From NCBI RefSeq assembly GCF_048087625.1, contig NZ_CP159805.1, positions 620,001 through 684,000 on the forward strand: a stretch of 64,000 nucleotides of DNA, in the 5' to 3' direction. The position numbers and the translations under genes were made by a program. Of this stretch, positions 52,501 to 61,363 are shown piece after piece (the first letter of the stretch is position 1; each line of letters starts with the position of its first letter). The notes below the pieces were generated by a model. It did not search any database, was not told where the DNA came from, and was given only the letters and a program-made list of their open reading frames with translations. Origin of the DNA: Pseudothioglobus sp905182815 (GTDB lineage: Bacteria; Pseudomonadota; Gammaproteobacteria; PS1; Pseudothioglobaceae).

Positions 52501-53616
52501 TTATACTTTTAGTAATAGCCTGGCTGGATCCTCTAAGGCGTCTTTGATTGAGATCAAAAACTGAACCGCCTCTTTGCCATCAATAATTCTATGGTCATAG
52601 GAGAGCGCAAGATACATCATCGGCCTGATGACTATTTCGCCGTTAACAACGACTGCGCGCTCTTGCGTTTTATGCATTCCAAGGATTGCGCTCTGAGGTG
52701 AATTCAAGATTGGTGTTGACATTAACGAGCCAAAGACGCCGCCATTGGATATAGTGAAAGTTCCGCCGCTCATCTCTTCAATTCCCAGGGTTCCGTCCTG
52801 AGCTCTAACTGCGTAATCAACGATGCCTTTCTCGATGTCGTGCATTCCCATCTTATGAGCATCACGAAGCACAGGAACAACCAGCCCTCGATCTGAAGAG
52901 ACAGCTACTGAAACGTCGCAGTATGCGTGATAGACAATGTCATCGCCATCAAGGTATGCGTTTACTGTTGGGAATTTTTTAAGTGACTCAACTGCCGCTT
53001 TAACAAAGAACGACATAAAACCCAATTTAACGGAGTACTTCTTTTCAAAAGCCTCTTTGTAGCTTTTTCTCATAGCCAGTATCTCAGTCATATCAACTTC
53101 ATTAAACGTTGTCAGCATGGCTGTATTTTGAGTCGCAGAGTGAAGTCTTTTGGCTATTGTTTTGCGAATGCGGTTCATTGGAACTCTTTCTTCCATTCGA
53201 TTACTCGTTGGCTTAGATACGCTTGGCTCAGGAGAGCTAATAGGCTCCTCTTGAACATTCTCCTGAAGGTTTATTTCAGGAGGCTCTTCATTCGCTTCAA
53301 CTGGAGGCTCTATTGCTTCCTCTATTGGAGCTTCTTTAATTATCTCTTTAGGCGCTTCAGTTTTTTCAGCCGTCATTTCAGCGTCATCATCTAAAAGAGC
53401 AAGAACCTGCTGAGCGTTAACCGTTTCACCTTCCTCCGCTAAGATTTCAGTGAGAATGCCTGCCTCTTCAGCAGGAACCTCTAAAACAACTTTGTCTGTT
53501 TCAATTTCAACGATTACGTCATCAACCTCAACATAGTCTCCAGGCTTTTTATGCCATAAAGCGACTGTCGCTTCGTTTATAGATTCAGGGAGGACCGGTA
53601 CTTTTACTTCTTTCAT
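52501..53616 (-). CDS. sucB: 2-oxoglutarate dehydrogenase E2, dihydrolipoyl succinyltransferase
   Basis: 371 residues. The lipoyl domain has VEIETDKVVLEVPA (lipoyl-lysine 42). The catalytic domain (from about residue 140, RVPMNRIRKTIAKRL) has GGTFTISNGGVFGSLMSTPI and the active-site LSYDHRIIDGKEA. The stretch between (about 78-138) is an acidic Pro/Glu linker with no trace of the usual E3-binding domain (SPAxRRL...). The start overlaps the sucA stop (ATGA). It closes the TCA cycle at 2-oxoglutarate. Confidence 0.93.
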   Translation of the reverse strand: MKEVKVPVLPESINEATVALWHKKPGDYVEVDDVIVEIETDKVVLEVPAEEAGILTEILAEEGETVNAQQVLALLDDDAEMTAEKTEAPKEIIKEAPIEEAIEPPVEANEEPPEINLQENVQEEPISSPEPSVSKPTSNRMEERVPMNRIRKTIAKRLHSATQNTAMLTTFNEVDMTEILAMRKSYKEAFEKKYSVKLGFMSFFVKAAVESLKKFPTVNAYLDGDDIVYHAYCDVSVAVSSDRGLVVPVLRDAHKMGMHDIEKGIVDYAVRAQDGTLGIEEMSGGTFTISNGGVFGSLMSTPILNSPQSAILGMHKTQERAVVVNGEIVIRPMMYLALSYDHRIIDGKEAVQFLISIKDALEDPARLLLKV

Positions 53617-56315
53617 TTTTTAATGCTCCTAGCAGTACCCATAGTTTGAATACCTAACGCTTTCTCAATGATATAGCTTTGGTTAATGTTGTGCTGCCTT
53701 ATGCTACCCTCTGCAGGAGCCGAGTAAAGGTCTCTCGCAACGACATGAAGTGTTTGTCCTTTAACAATGCTTTGCATAAAGTTGTGCCTGGAAGAGTACC
53801 ACGCGCCCTGATTAATTGGCTCTTCTTGGCACCAAACTATATCCTTTGCATTTGTAAACTTTTCAAGCTCTTTGATAAGCTGCTCTTCTGGGAATGGGTA
53901 GAGCTGCTCAAGTCTCAATATTGCAACGTTATTAAGCTGCTCATCTTGGCGGCGCGTTAATAATTCATAAAATAGTTTGCCGCTACACATAATAACGCGG
54001 TCAACTTTCTTAGGCTTGATATTGTCGTATTGCTCTTCGTAAACATCTCTAAATTTGCCTTCAGTAAACTTATGCAGTGGTGAAGCCGCCAGAGGATTCC
54101 TTAAAAGACTTTTTGGCGACATAATAATTAGAGGTGCTCTAAATTTTCTTAGTATTTGACGTCTCATCAAATGAAATATTTGCGACGCGGTTGACGGCAC
54201 GCAGACCTGCATATTGTGACTCGCACAAAGCTGAAGGAAGCGCTCAAGCCTTGCAGATGAGTGCTCAGGCCCTTGACCTTCAAGTCCATGAGGGAGAAGC
54301 ATAACTAGGTTAGATAGGCGCCCCCATTTGGCCTCGGCTGAGGCAATAAATTGATCAATAATCGCTTGAGCGCCATTAACGAAGTCGCCAAACTGAGCTT
54401 CCCAAATAACCAGTGACTCAGGGTTCGCAGTGGCGTAACCATACTCAAACCCAAGGGCCGCCTCTTCAGATAGAATTGAGTCAAATATTTGAACTCTTCC
54501 TTGCTTGTCACTAATGTTTTGTAGCGGCGTGTAGTCTTCATTTGCTAGTTGATTGTGAAGCACTGCGTTACGATGAAAAAATGTTCCTCTTCCAGTGTCC
54601 TGACCTGTAAGGCGAATTGGCGTTCCAAAATCAGTAAGACTTGCGTAGGCTAGAGTTTCAGCAAAACCCCAATCCGCATTAATTTTCCCATCAGCCATCT
54701 TTTGTCTTTCGGACATCATCTTCTTAACGCGAGGGTGAATCTCAAAGTGACTCGGGACTTTTTGAAGTTTTTTGTTTAAGTCTTTAATTTGCTTTTTACT
54801 GATAGCGGACTCGTAAGGGTCGAGCCAAGTAGCATCAAAGTAATCTTCCCATAGCATTTCCCAGGCTCTCTTGTTTTTATCTTTGGGCTGAATAATATTG
54901 TAAGCAACCCTCTCGCCCTCTTTTAGTTCTTGACGGTAATCGCTGATCATTGCATCAACTTCTTTTTGCTCAACGACGCCTTGCTTCATTAGAGTGGTCG
55001 CATAGTTTGCGCGCGTAGTCGGTTTCTTTCGAATTGCCTCATACATCAAGGGCTGAGTCACTGCTGGCTCATCGGCCTCGTTGTGGCCATGTCTTCGATA
55101 GCACATCAAGTCGATAACCACATCTTTTTTATACCTCATTCGGTAATCGAGCGCCAACTTGGTTATAAAGCTAACCATTTCTGGATCTTCAGCGTTCACA
55201 TGAAATACTGGCGCATTAATCATCTTGACAACGTCAGTACAATAATCTGTTGACCTTGCGTCATCCTGCTTGGAGGTGGTAAAGCCAATCTGATTGTTGA
55301 TAATAATATGAACCGTGCCCATCGTTCTGTAGCCTCTTGACTGAGACATATTTAAAGTCTCCATCACGATTCCTTGGCCAGAAAAAGCGGCATCTCCGTG
55401 GATAAGCACGGGGAGAATTTGTTGACGCTCAGCATCCTCAATCTTATCCTGGTGATAGCGCGCATAGCCCTCAATCACTGGGTTCACTAATTCAAGGTGA
55501 GAAGGGTTAAACATGAGCGCAAGATGCACATCTTCTTTGCTCGTTTTAATGTCTGATGAAAAACCTTGGTGATATTTAACGTCACCTGTTTGATTCTTTC
55601 CAAGTCCAAGCTCTCCCGCGAACTCTTTAAATAAGCTTTCAGCCCTCTTACCCATAATATTAATTAGTACATTAAGGCGTCCTCTATGGGCCATGCCTAG
55701 GCATATCCTTTTCATTGAGTGCTCTCCTGAGTGCTCAATTAAAACGTTTAATAGTGGCACTAAGGTGTCACTCCCCTCTAAAGAGAAGCGTTTTTGACCG
55801 ACATACTTATTATGTAGAAATTTTTCGAACACTTCGGCCGCAGTTAGCCTTTGAAGTAACCATTTTTTATAGTCCGCTGAATTTTCTTTTTCAAGAGACA
55901 TGGTTTCAATTTTAGTTTGAACCCACTTTCTCTCTTCAAGGTTGGGAATGTTCATATACTCAACACCGAGACTGCTGCAATAAGTTTTATTAAGAGAAGT
56001 AAAAAGATCTCTCAAGGTGCTGCAGTTTGGGCCTTGGTATGAGCCCATATCAAAAGTCTTATCAAGGTCAGAATCACTTAAGCCGAACTCTTCAAGAGTG
56101 AATGGAGGCGTTGAGTGATGCCTAGGTCGTTGCAAAGGGTCTAGCCCTGCTCTAAGGTGACCTGAAAATCGAAAGGCATAAATTAAACGAAGAACTCCAA
56201 GCTGAGCAGCACTTTGACTGACAACTTTAGTATTGGAGGTTGATTCAAAATTGTTTTCACCATAATCAATAAAGCGGTTAATCACATCATCATGTGAGGT
56301 AGAATTATTATTCAT
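53613..56315 (-). CDS. sucA: 2-oxoglutarate dehydrogenase E1
   Basis: 900-residue thiamine-diphosphate decarboxylase. Motifs include MAHRGRLNVLINIMG, HGDAAFSGQGIVMETLNMS (cofactor binding), GQDTGRGTFFHRNAVLH and the C-terminal GLEGQGPEHSSARLERFL. The N-terminal subunit-contact region is present (RLIYAFRFSGHLRAGLDPL). It is divergent from the homocysteine methyltransferase gene. The dihydrolipoamide dehydrogenase gene is not beside sucAB. Its presence argues against an obligate autotroph with an open TCA cycle. Confidence 0.95.
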   Translation of the reverse strand: MNNNSTSHDDVINRFIDYGENNFESTSNTKVVSQSAAQLGVLRLIYAFRFSGHLRAGLDPLQRPRHHSTPPFTLEEFGLSDSDLDKTFDMGSYQGPNCSTLRDLFTSLNKTYCSSLGVEYMNIPNLEERKWVQTKIETMSLEKENSADYKKWLLQRLTAAEVFEKFLHNKYVGQKRFSLEGSDTLVPLLNVLIEHSGEHSMKRICLGMAHRGRLNVLINIMGKRAESLFKEFAGELGLGKNQTGDVKYHQGFSSDIKTSKEDVHLALMFNPSHLELVNPVIEGYARYHQDKIEDAERQQILPVLIHGDAAFSGQGIVMETLNMSQSRGYRTMGTVHIIINNQIGFTTSKQDDARSTDYCTDVVKMINAPVFHVNAEDPEMVSFITKLALDYRMRYKKDVVIDLMCYRRHGHNEADEPAVTQPLMYEAIRKKPTTRANYATTLMKQGVVEQKEVDAMISDYRQELKEGERVAYNIIQPKDKNKRAWEMLWEDYFDATWLDPYESAISKKQIKDLNKKLQKVPSHFEIHPRVKKMMSERQKMADGKINADWGFAETLAYASLTDFGTPIRLTGQDTGRGTFFHRNAVLHNQLANEDYTPLQNISDKQGRVQIFDSILSEEAALGFEYGYATANPESLVIWEAQFGDFVNGAQAIIDQFIASAEAKWGRLSNLVMLLPHGLEGQGPEHSSARLERFLQLCASHNMQVCVPSTASQIFHLMRRQILRKFRAPLIIMSPKSLLRNPLAASPLHKFTEGKFRDVYEEQYDNIKPKKVDRVIMCSGKLFYELLTRRQDEQLNNVAILRLEQLYPFPEEQLIKELEKFTNAKDIVWCQEEPINQGAWYSSRHNFMQSIVKGQTLHVVARDLYSAPAEGSIRQHNINQSYIIEKALGIQTMGTARSIKK

Positions 56316-56728
56316 TATTTGGAAGAATTAAGTGATGGAAGAGGGGGAGATTTAAATTTATTTTTGACTGAACAAGGTCAGTTATATTACTAATTAATAG
56401 TATGCAATTTGGCACTTGCTTTGACATCAAAATATTCACAATTTGTGACTTAAATATTTAACTTGAAATTATATAGAGAATAGGGTTTGTGAGTAGTTAA
56501 TTATTAAAATAAATAATTACTATTCTTGCAATAAATTTTAGAATTCAAAATGAATTCTAGTTTATATTAAAAATATTTTTCTACTGGATGAGCTATTAAT
56601 AGAATATTGTTATAAGAATGATGATAAATCTAGATTGAATTTGTTAAAATTGAAATTATTTAAGGCATTGGTTAATCCGAATTAAAATTCTTGAAGAACT
56701 ATCATTAATAATTCTTCTAACTAGCCTA
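56316..56728. promoter_or_regulatory. 413-base divergent spacer with a palindrome at 56539-56559
   Basis: TAGAATTCA and TGAATTCTA form perfect 9-base arms with a 3-base spacer (AAA). The rest of the spacer is very AT-rich, with no gene or terminator seen. The palindrome lies about 170 bases before the methyltransferase start and 225 bases before sucA, so it could control either gene. Confidence 0.5.
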
Positions 56729-57745
56729 ATGAATAATTTTTTAAAAATTCTACAAGACAAAGATCATATCCTGGCAGATGGCGCAACGGGTACAAACTTA
56801 TTTGAAATGGGGCTAGAGACTGGAGACCCACCTGAGCCTTGGAATTTAGATTATAGAGACAGAATCCGCTCCCTTCATCAAGGCTTTGTTGATGCCGGCT
56901 CTGACTTATTTTTAACCAATAGTTTTGGTGGCACTTCTTTTCGGCTCAAACTTCACAATCTTGAAAGCAGAGTATTTGAATTAAATAAAGCTGCTGGAAC
57001 TGTTGCAAGAGAGGTTGCCGATCGTGCAGACCGGTTAGTCATTGTTGCAGGGTCAATGGGGCCAACAGGTGAAATGATTGAGCCTCACGGCTTAATGACC
57101 TCTGCTGAGGCGACTGAGGCTTTTAAAGCCCAAGCTGAAGGTCTCGCTGAAGGAGGCGTTGACGTTTTATGGCTAGAAACTATGTACTCAATGGAAGAGT
57201 TGGAGGCTGCTCTTGATGCCGTTAAAGATATTGGCTTACCAGTCTGCGCGACTATGAGTTTTGATACTGCAGGTAAGACAATGATGGGCATTACTCCTGC
57301 AAATCTTGCGCTTAGATCAAAAGAGTTTAACCTTGCAGGGTTTGGGGCAAATTGCGGCGTTGGGGCGCCAGACTTGTTAGCAACAATTAATGACATATCT
57401 CGAAATGTTGAGTCAGGTACGGTTGTAATTTCAAAAGCAAACTGCGGCATTCCTCAGTTTCATGATGGGAAAATTCTTTATTCTGGAACAGAGAAACTAA
57501 TGGCTGATTACGTTCAAATTGCTATGAACTCTGGCGCAAAAATTATCGGTGGCTGCTGCGGAACAACGTATGCCCATGTAAGGGCAATGCGTAAAGCAAT
57601 GGACCAGCATCAAGTAACCTTACCTCCAACTTTAGCTGAAATTGAAAAGCGAGTTGGAGTTATGTCGGATGGCTCCAGAGCTATCTTTAAAGGTGACGAC
57701 TCAAAGCCTACTAAAGAGCGCAGGAGCAGACGCTCAAGGTCTTAA
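56729..57745 (+). CDS. Homocysteine S-methyltransferase, betaine-homocysteine type
   Basis: 338-residue TIM-barrel enzyme. DGATGTNLFEMGL opens the barrel, and zinc ligands are in FGANCGVG (Cys) and KIIGGCCGTTYAHV (two Cys). It moves a methyl group from betaine or a related donor to homocysteine. The BHMT type is supported by its position beside one-carbon genes, but the donor (glycine betaine, DMSP or S-methylmethionine) is not certain. A basic tail (KERRSRRSRS) is added. No clear ribosome binding site. Confidence 0.85.
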   Translation: MNNFLKILQDKDHILADGATGTNLFEMGLETGDPPEPWNLDYRDRIRSLHQGFVDAGSDLFLTNSFGGTSFRLKLHNLESRVFELNKAAGTVAREVADRADRLVIVAGSMGPTGEMIEPHGLMTSAEATEAFKAQAEGLAEGGVDVLWLETMYSMEELEAALDAVKDIGLPVCATMSFDTAGKTMMGITPANLALRSKEFNLAGFGANCGVGAPDLLATINDISRNVESGTVVISKANCGIPQFHDGKILYSGTEKLMADYVQIAMNSGAKIIGGCCGTTYAHVRAMRKAMDQHQVTLPPTLAEIEKRVGVMSDGSRAIFKGDDSKPTKERRSRRSRS

Positions 57746-57838
57746 AAGCAACAATTCATTTAATTAATTAGTTGTTTTTGTGATAAGATAATTTTCTTTA
57801 TAGTGTAATTTTATTTATTCTAAGTAAATTATTAATTC

Positions 57839-58489
57839 ATGGCTTCAATTAAAAATACTGCGCAAAAAGCACAAAGCGTCTCCATAGTAAACAAAAATCT
57901 TCCTAGTTTTGGAACCGATAAGCAACTAGAGGCTTCGATTGGAAAGCAAGTCAGAATCTCTCGAAAAAATGCTGGCGTTACTTTGCAGCAACTCTCAAAG
58001 CAGTCACTCTTATCTGCAAGCATGCTCTCAAAAATTGAGAATGGTCAAATTAGCGCTTCCTTAAAAACAATTCAGCTGATCTGTCATGCACTTAATATTT
58101 CAATTACGTCACTATTTAAACAGCATGACAAGGACGTAGAGCCAACCTTTATTAAGTCAGGCAATGGTTTAACAATTGAGAGGGCAGGATCAGATGAGAG
58201 TAGGCACTACCAATTGCTCGGTCACAACGTCAGCGGCTCTCTTAAGGTAGAGCCTTGCCTTATTACGGTAACTTCAAGAGATTATGATTTTCCTGACTTT
58301 CAGCATAAAGGGGTTGAATTTATTTATATGCTCAAAGGTAAAATGGATTATTACTATGGAACTGAGATATACCACTTCCAGAAGGGTGACTCGATATACT
58401 TTGACTCTGACAAACCTCACGGCCCTAAAAAAATCATTAGTGATGAGTGCCAGTTTCTAACGGTTATTTGCTCAAATAATTCTGATTAG
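57839..58489 (+). CDS. XRE-family regulator with C-terminal cupin
   Basis: 216 residues. A helix-turn-helix of the XRE type at about 40-95 (GKQVRISRKNAGVTLQQLSKQSLLSASMLSKIENGQISAS) is followed by a cupin domain (about 135-205, FPDFQHKGVEFIYMLKGKM ... FQKGDSIYFDSDKPHG). This architecture usually senses a small ligand. The position next to the methyltransferase and in front of the gmaS-mgs operon suggests that it controls them. A serine- and lysine-rich N-terminus of about 35 residues precedes the HTH. Confidence 0.87.
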   Translation: MASIKNTAQKAQSVSIVNKNLPSFGTDKQLEASIGKQVRISRKNAGVTLQQLSKQSLLSASMLSKIENGQISASLKTIQLICHALNISITSLFKQHDKDVEPTFIKSGNGLTIERAGSDESRHYQLLGHNVSGSLKVEPCLITVTSRDYDFPDFQHKGVEFIYMLKGKMDYYYGTEIYHFQKGDSIYFDSDKPHGPKKIISDECQFLTVICSNNSD

Positions 58490-58641
58490 GTTGGCTTTAA
58501 GTTTTAATAATTTAAACTTTCTTTTTCTAAAATTATCCTTCCCTAAACCCTCTCTAAATTAAAACTTTTTTCTTGTTTTTCTGTAATTATTTAGAAGAAA
58601 ATCAACGCTTTATTATATTTCTTTAAAATCAATAAAATTTC

Positions 58642-58671
58642 TTGACAATGGAATATCTTTAGGCGTATACT
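58642..58671 (+). promoter_or_regulatory. Consensus sigma-70 promoter of the gmaS-mgs operon
   Basis: TTGACA at 58642-58647 and TATACT at 58666-58671 with an 18-base spacer. The transcript would start near 58678, immediately before the structured leader. The spacer 58490-58872 (383 bases) is thus explained by promoter, leader RNA and attenuator-like hairpin. Confidence 0.8.
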
Positions 58672-58679
58672 CAAACTTT

Positions 58680-58768
58680 AATTTGCTGTTTCTCCATCTA
58701 TTTGGAGTCAAAAAGAGTCATTTATATAGTAATTTATTTGACCTCTATTACTAAAACGGCAGCAAATT
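58680..58768 (+). ncRNA. Candidate structured leader RNA (three-way junction) before gmaS
   Basis: AATTTGCTG (58680-58688) pairs with CAGCAAATT (58760-58768) to close the element. Inside, CTCCA (58692-58696) pairs with TGGAG (58703-58707), and TAGTAAT (58727-58733) pairs with ATTACTA (58747-58753). GTCA at 58707-58710 or 58717-58720 could pair with TGAC at 58739-58742 as a pseudoknot. The outer stem starts within 2-3 bases of the predicted transcript start. I cannot match it to a known riboswitch class. A glutamine or amine ligand is a guess. Confidence 0.55.
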
Positions 58769-58829
58769 CATTAGTGTTTCTGTTTTGGTTTATATCTTAC
58801 GAATCAAAATAAAAGCATGCATAGGGGGT

Positions 58830-58860
58830 AAATCTTTAATAGAGATTTTTTTTATTTTTT
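58830..58860 (+). terminator. Terminator-like hairpin upstream of the gmaS ribosome binding site
   Basis: AAATCT (58830-58835) and AGATTT (58843-58848) form a 6-bp stem with a 7-base loop, followed by a T-rich run to 58860. The gmaS Shine-Dalgarno sequence (CGGAGAG) comes directly after. It is weak in G+C but well placed for transcription attenuation coupled to the upstream leader structure. Confidence 0.5.
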
Positions 58861-58872
58861 CGGAGAGATTAA

Positions 58873-60348
58873 ATGACAGATTTAGAACAGCACGTTAACG
58901 AGCCCGGTCGCGACAAACTTGTAAAAGAAGTCAAGGCTAAGATCGAAGCATTGGGCGTTACATATGTATATTATCAATTTGTTTCAGTTACAGGCCGCAT
59001 TGTAGGTAAAGGTATTCCTGCCCGCCATTGGGAGAGATTAGCTGAAAAAGGATTTCAACTAGTTTATGGCTCGACAGCCAACTTATTCGTAGATCGTCAT
59101 GGAGACTATATTGGTTACGGCCCTGAGTCTTCTGAGCTTGTAGGTCTTCCAGATCCTGACACATTTTGTCAGCTTCCATGGGACAAAAGAGTAGCGCGCG
59201 TTTTTTGTAGACTTTATAGAAACCGTGAAGAGCGTGAAAATCCAGGTGAAGCATTAACATCAGATTGTCGTGGTAACTTATATAGACAACACAAAGAATT
59301 CCAAGACCAGTATGGTTTAGACATGCGCTGCGGCACTGAGCCAGAAATGATGTGGCTTAAGCGCGGTGAAGATGGCCAGCCAAACGGCGGAGTAACAAAG
59401 CCGAACTGTTACCACATTGATCAGTTTGAAGAGTTACGCCCTGTGTTTATGAAAGTTATTGAATATTCAGAGCAAATGGGTCTTGATATTATTCAAGGGG
59501 ACCACGAAGATGCGCCGGGTCAATTAGAGCTTAATACCCAGTTTGATGACGTATTAAGAAATGCCGACCGCTTGACGACTTATCGCCAAATTTGTGCGCA
59601 AGTTGCTCGTGAGTTTGGTTTGATTGCATGCTTTATGAGTAAGCCTTTTATGGGAGTATCTGCATCAGGCTGTCACCATAATATGTCTTTATGGGAAGGC
59701 GGCAAAGATGTATTCCATCCAGAAATTGCTGGCGAAGGAGAGCTTCCAGGAATGCCAGGGAACTTTATGTATAAAGAGGGCGGCAAGAATACATTTATGC
59801 CGGACCCTTCAATCGATGAAAAGATGCCTGGTCCAATCGGCCTTCAGTCAATCGGTGGTGTTATTAAACATTTACCAGCGCTAACTTCAATTGGATCTTC
59901 TACAGTGAATTCTTATCGCCGTCTTTGGGATACTGGCTTTTGGGCGCCAATTTTTGCAGATTGGGGTTATCAAAACCGTACATGCGCACTACGCGTTTCT
60001 GCGCCAGGGCGCTTTGAATACCGCTCAGTTGACTCAATGGTTAATCCTTACTTAATGGGATCAGCGCTATTAAAAGCGATGGGTGACGGTATTGATAATA
60101 ACCTTGATGCAGGTGAGCCTGAAGAGCGCAATATTTATGCAGCTATGGAGGCAGGAAAGCAAGTTAAGAAGCTTCCTATGTCTTTAGGTGAAGCATTAAA
60201 TGAGTTAGAAAATGATGAGGTAATTAAATCATCGATGCCAAAAGAAATGTATAAAGTTTTTCATCATTATAAGAAAGATGAATGGGAAAGATTTAATGCC
60301 ACAGTTACAGATTGGGATTTAGAGACTTATATAGACTGCTTGCCATAG
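58873..60348 (+). CDS. gmaS: Glutamine-synthetase-family ligase, probably gamma-glutamylmethylamide synthetase
   Basis: 491 residues with the glutamine synthetase fold. Residues 32-100 resemble the beta-grasp. GDHEDAPGQLELN gives the glutamate/metal-binding acidic residues, SGCHHNMSLW the nucleotide-binding His, and NRTCALRVSAPGRFEYR the later active-site strand. Plain glutamine synthetase, GlnT or GMAS would look alike at this level. Adjacent mgsABC-like genes and the one-carbon context favour GMAS, which makes gamma-glutamylmethylamide from methylamine, glutamate and ATP. Confidence 0.8.
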   Translation: MTDLEQHVNEPGRDKLVKEVKAKIEALGVTYVYYQFVSVTGRIVGKGIPARHWERLAEKGFQLVYGSTANLFVDRHGDYIGYGPESSELVGLPDPDTFCQLPWDKRVARVFCRLYRNREERENPGEALTSDCRGNLYRQHKEFQDQYGLDMRCGTEPEMMWLKRGEDGQPNGGVTKPNCYHIDQFEELRPVFMKVIEYSEQMGLDIIQGDHEDAPGQLELNTQFDDVLRNADRLTTYRQICAQVAREFGLIACFMSKPFMGVSASGCHHNMSLWEGGKDVFHPEIAGEGELPGMPGNFMYKEGGKNTFMPDPSIDEKMPGPIGLQSIGGVIKHLPALTSIGSSTVNSYRRLWDTGFWAPIFADWGYQNRTCALRVSAPGRFEYRSVDSMVNPYLMGSALLKAMGDGIDNNLDAGEPEERNIYAAMEAGKQVKKLPMSLGEALNELENDEVIKSSMPKEMYKVFHHYKKDEWERFNATVTDWDLETYIDCLP

Positions 60349-60377
60349 GGTTAAGTTTTCTTAAGGTTGTTTTAGAA

Positions 60378-60403
60378 TGCCCACTTAACGGTGGGCAATT
60401 TTT
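60378..60403 (+). terminator. Hairpin between gmaS and mgsA
   Basis: TGCCCAC (60378-60384) and GTGGGCA (60391-60397) form a 7-bp stem with the loop TTAACG, followed by a short T-run. It could be a partial terminator that lowers expression of the mgs genes relative to gmaS, or an mRNA-stabilising end for gmaS. Confidence 0.7.
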
Positions 60404-60424
60404 CGGGAAAAGGGAGATTATTTT

Positions 60425-61363
60425 ATGTGCGGAATAGCAGGAATTATTCATAAAAAAGCTGGAAAAGGCGTAAACATTGGTCAGCAGATGACATCAATGC
60501 TTCAGGCTTTAAAGCATAGAGGTCCAGACTCAACTGGATATGCAATGTACGGTAAAGACAATGGAAATCAAATATTAAGATTCAAAGTTGCTGAAGCTGC
60601 TGATCTGGAAGGTAGCTATGATATTCATGCTACTATCAAAGATCGCTTGGAGACAGTCAACTCAAGACTTACTGAATTAGGCGTTAAGGTTGTTAAGAAA
60701 GAGAGTCCAACTGAGTATGCCCATCGTTATGAGGTAGAGTTTTCAGGTGACATGAAAAAAGTTGCCGACTTTGTCGAAGATGTTGAAGGTGTTGAGATTT
60801 TATCTATTGGTAACTCACTTGAGTTAGTTAAAGACTTAGGAGATGCATCGGTTGTTTCTAACCAGTATGGCTTAAATGACTTTAATGGCACTCACGGAAT
60901 TGGACACACCAGAATGGCGACAGAGTCTGACGTAGATATTCGCTCAGCCCACCCTTATTGGGCTTATCCTTTTAGTGACGTTGCAGTTGTTCATAATGGA
61001 CAGCTCACAAACTACTGGACAAATAGACGCTCACTTGAGCGCTCTGGCCACCGTTTTTCATCGAACTGTGACTCAGAACTCATTGCTGTTTATCTTGCAG
61101 ACAGAATGAGTCAAGGTGACGATTTAGAAACTGCTATGAAAGGCTCAATAGACTACCTTGATGGCGTTTTCACTTATTTGGTTGCAACAAAAGATCAACT
61201 TGGTATGGCCAAGGATGTTATGGCTGCTAAACCAATGGTTGTATACGAAGGCGAAGATATGATTGCGTTAGCTTCTGAAGAGGTTGCAATTAGAACTCTA
61301 TTTGATCATCGTATTGATACATTTGACCCATATCACGGAGAGGTAAAAGTATGGCAGAACTAA
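60425..61363 (+). CDS. mgsA: N-methylglutamate synthase subunit A, glutamine-amidotransferase (GltB N-terminal-like)
   Basis: 312 residues. MCGIAGIIHKK supplies the N-terminal Cys nucleophile after Met removal, as in class II amidotransferases. HRGPDSTGYAMYG, HTRMATES and VAVVHNGQLTNYW, plus SNCDSELIA, are the usual glutaminase motifs. An insertion of about 70 residues (60-140) separates the first two. With subunits B and C it corresponds to a split glutamate synthase, as in glxBCD/mgsABC. It overlaps mgsB by 13 bases. Confidence 0.85.
   Translation: MCGIAGIIHKKAGKGVNIGQQMTSMLQALKHRGPDSTGYAMYGKDNGNQILRFKVAEAADLEGSYDIHATIKDRLETVNSRLTELGVKVVKKESPTEYAHRYEVEFSGDMKKVADFVEDVEGVEILSIGNSLELVKDLGDASVVSNQYGLNDFNGTHGIGHTRMATESDVDIRSAHPYWAYPFSDVAVVHNGQLTNYWTNRRSLERSGHRFSSNCDSELIAVYLADRMSQGDDLETAMKGSIDYLDGVFTYLVATKDQLGMAKDVMAAKPMVVYEGEDMIALASEEVAIRTLFDHRIDTFDPYHGEVKVWQN

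Noticed and set aside
56410..56426. TGGCAC followed by TTGA, resembling a sigma-54 promoter
   Set aside because: The -12 half lacks the required GC (TTGAC instead of TTGCA), and the match is only partial.
56414..56450. TTGACA as a -35 box in the sucA/methyltransferase spacer
   Set aside because: No acceptable -10 box lies 16-18 bases downstream.
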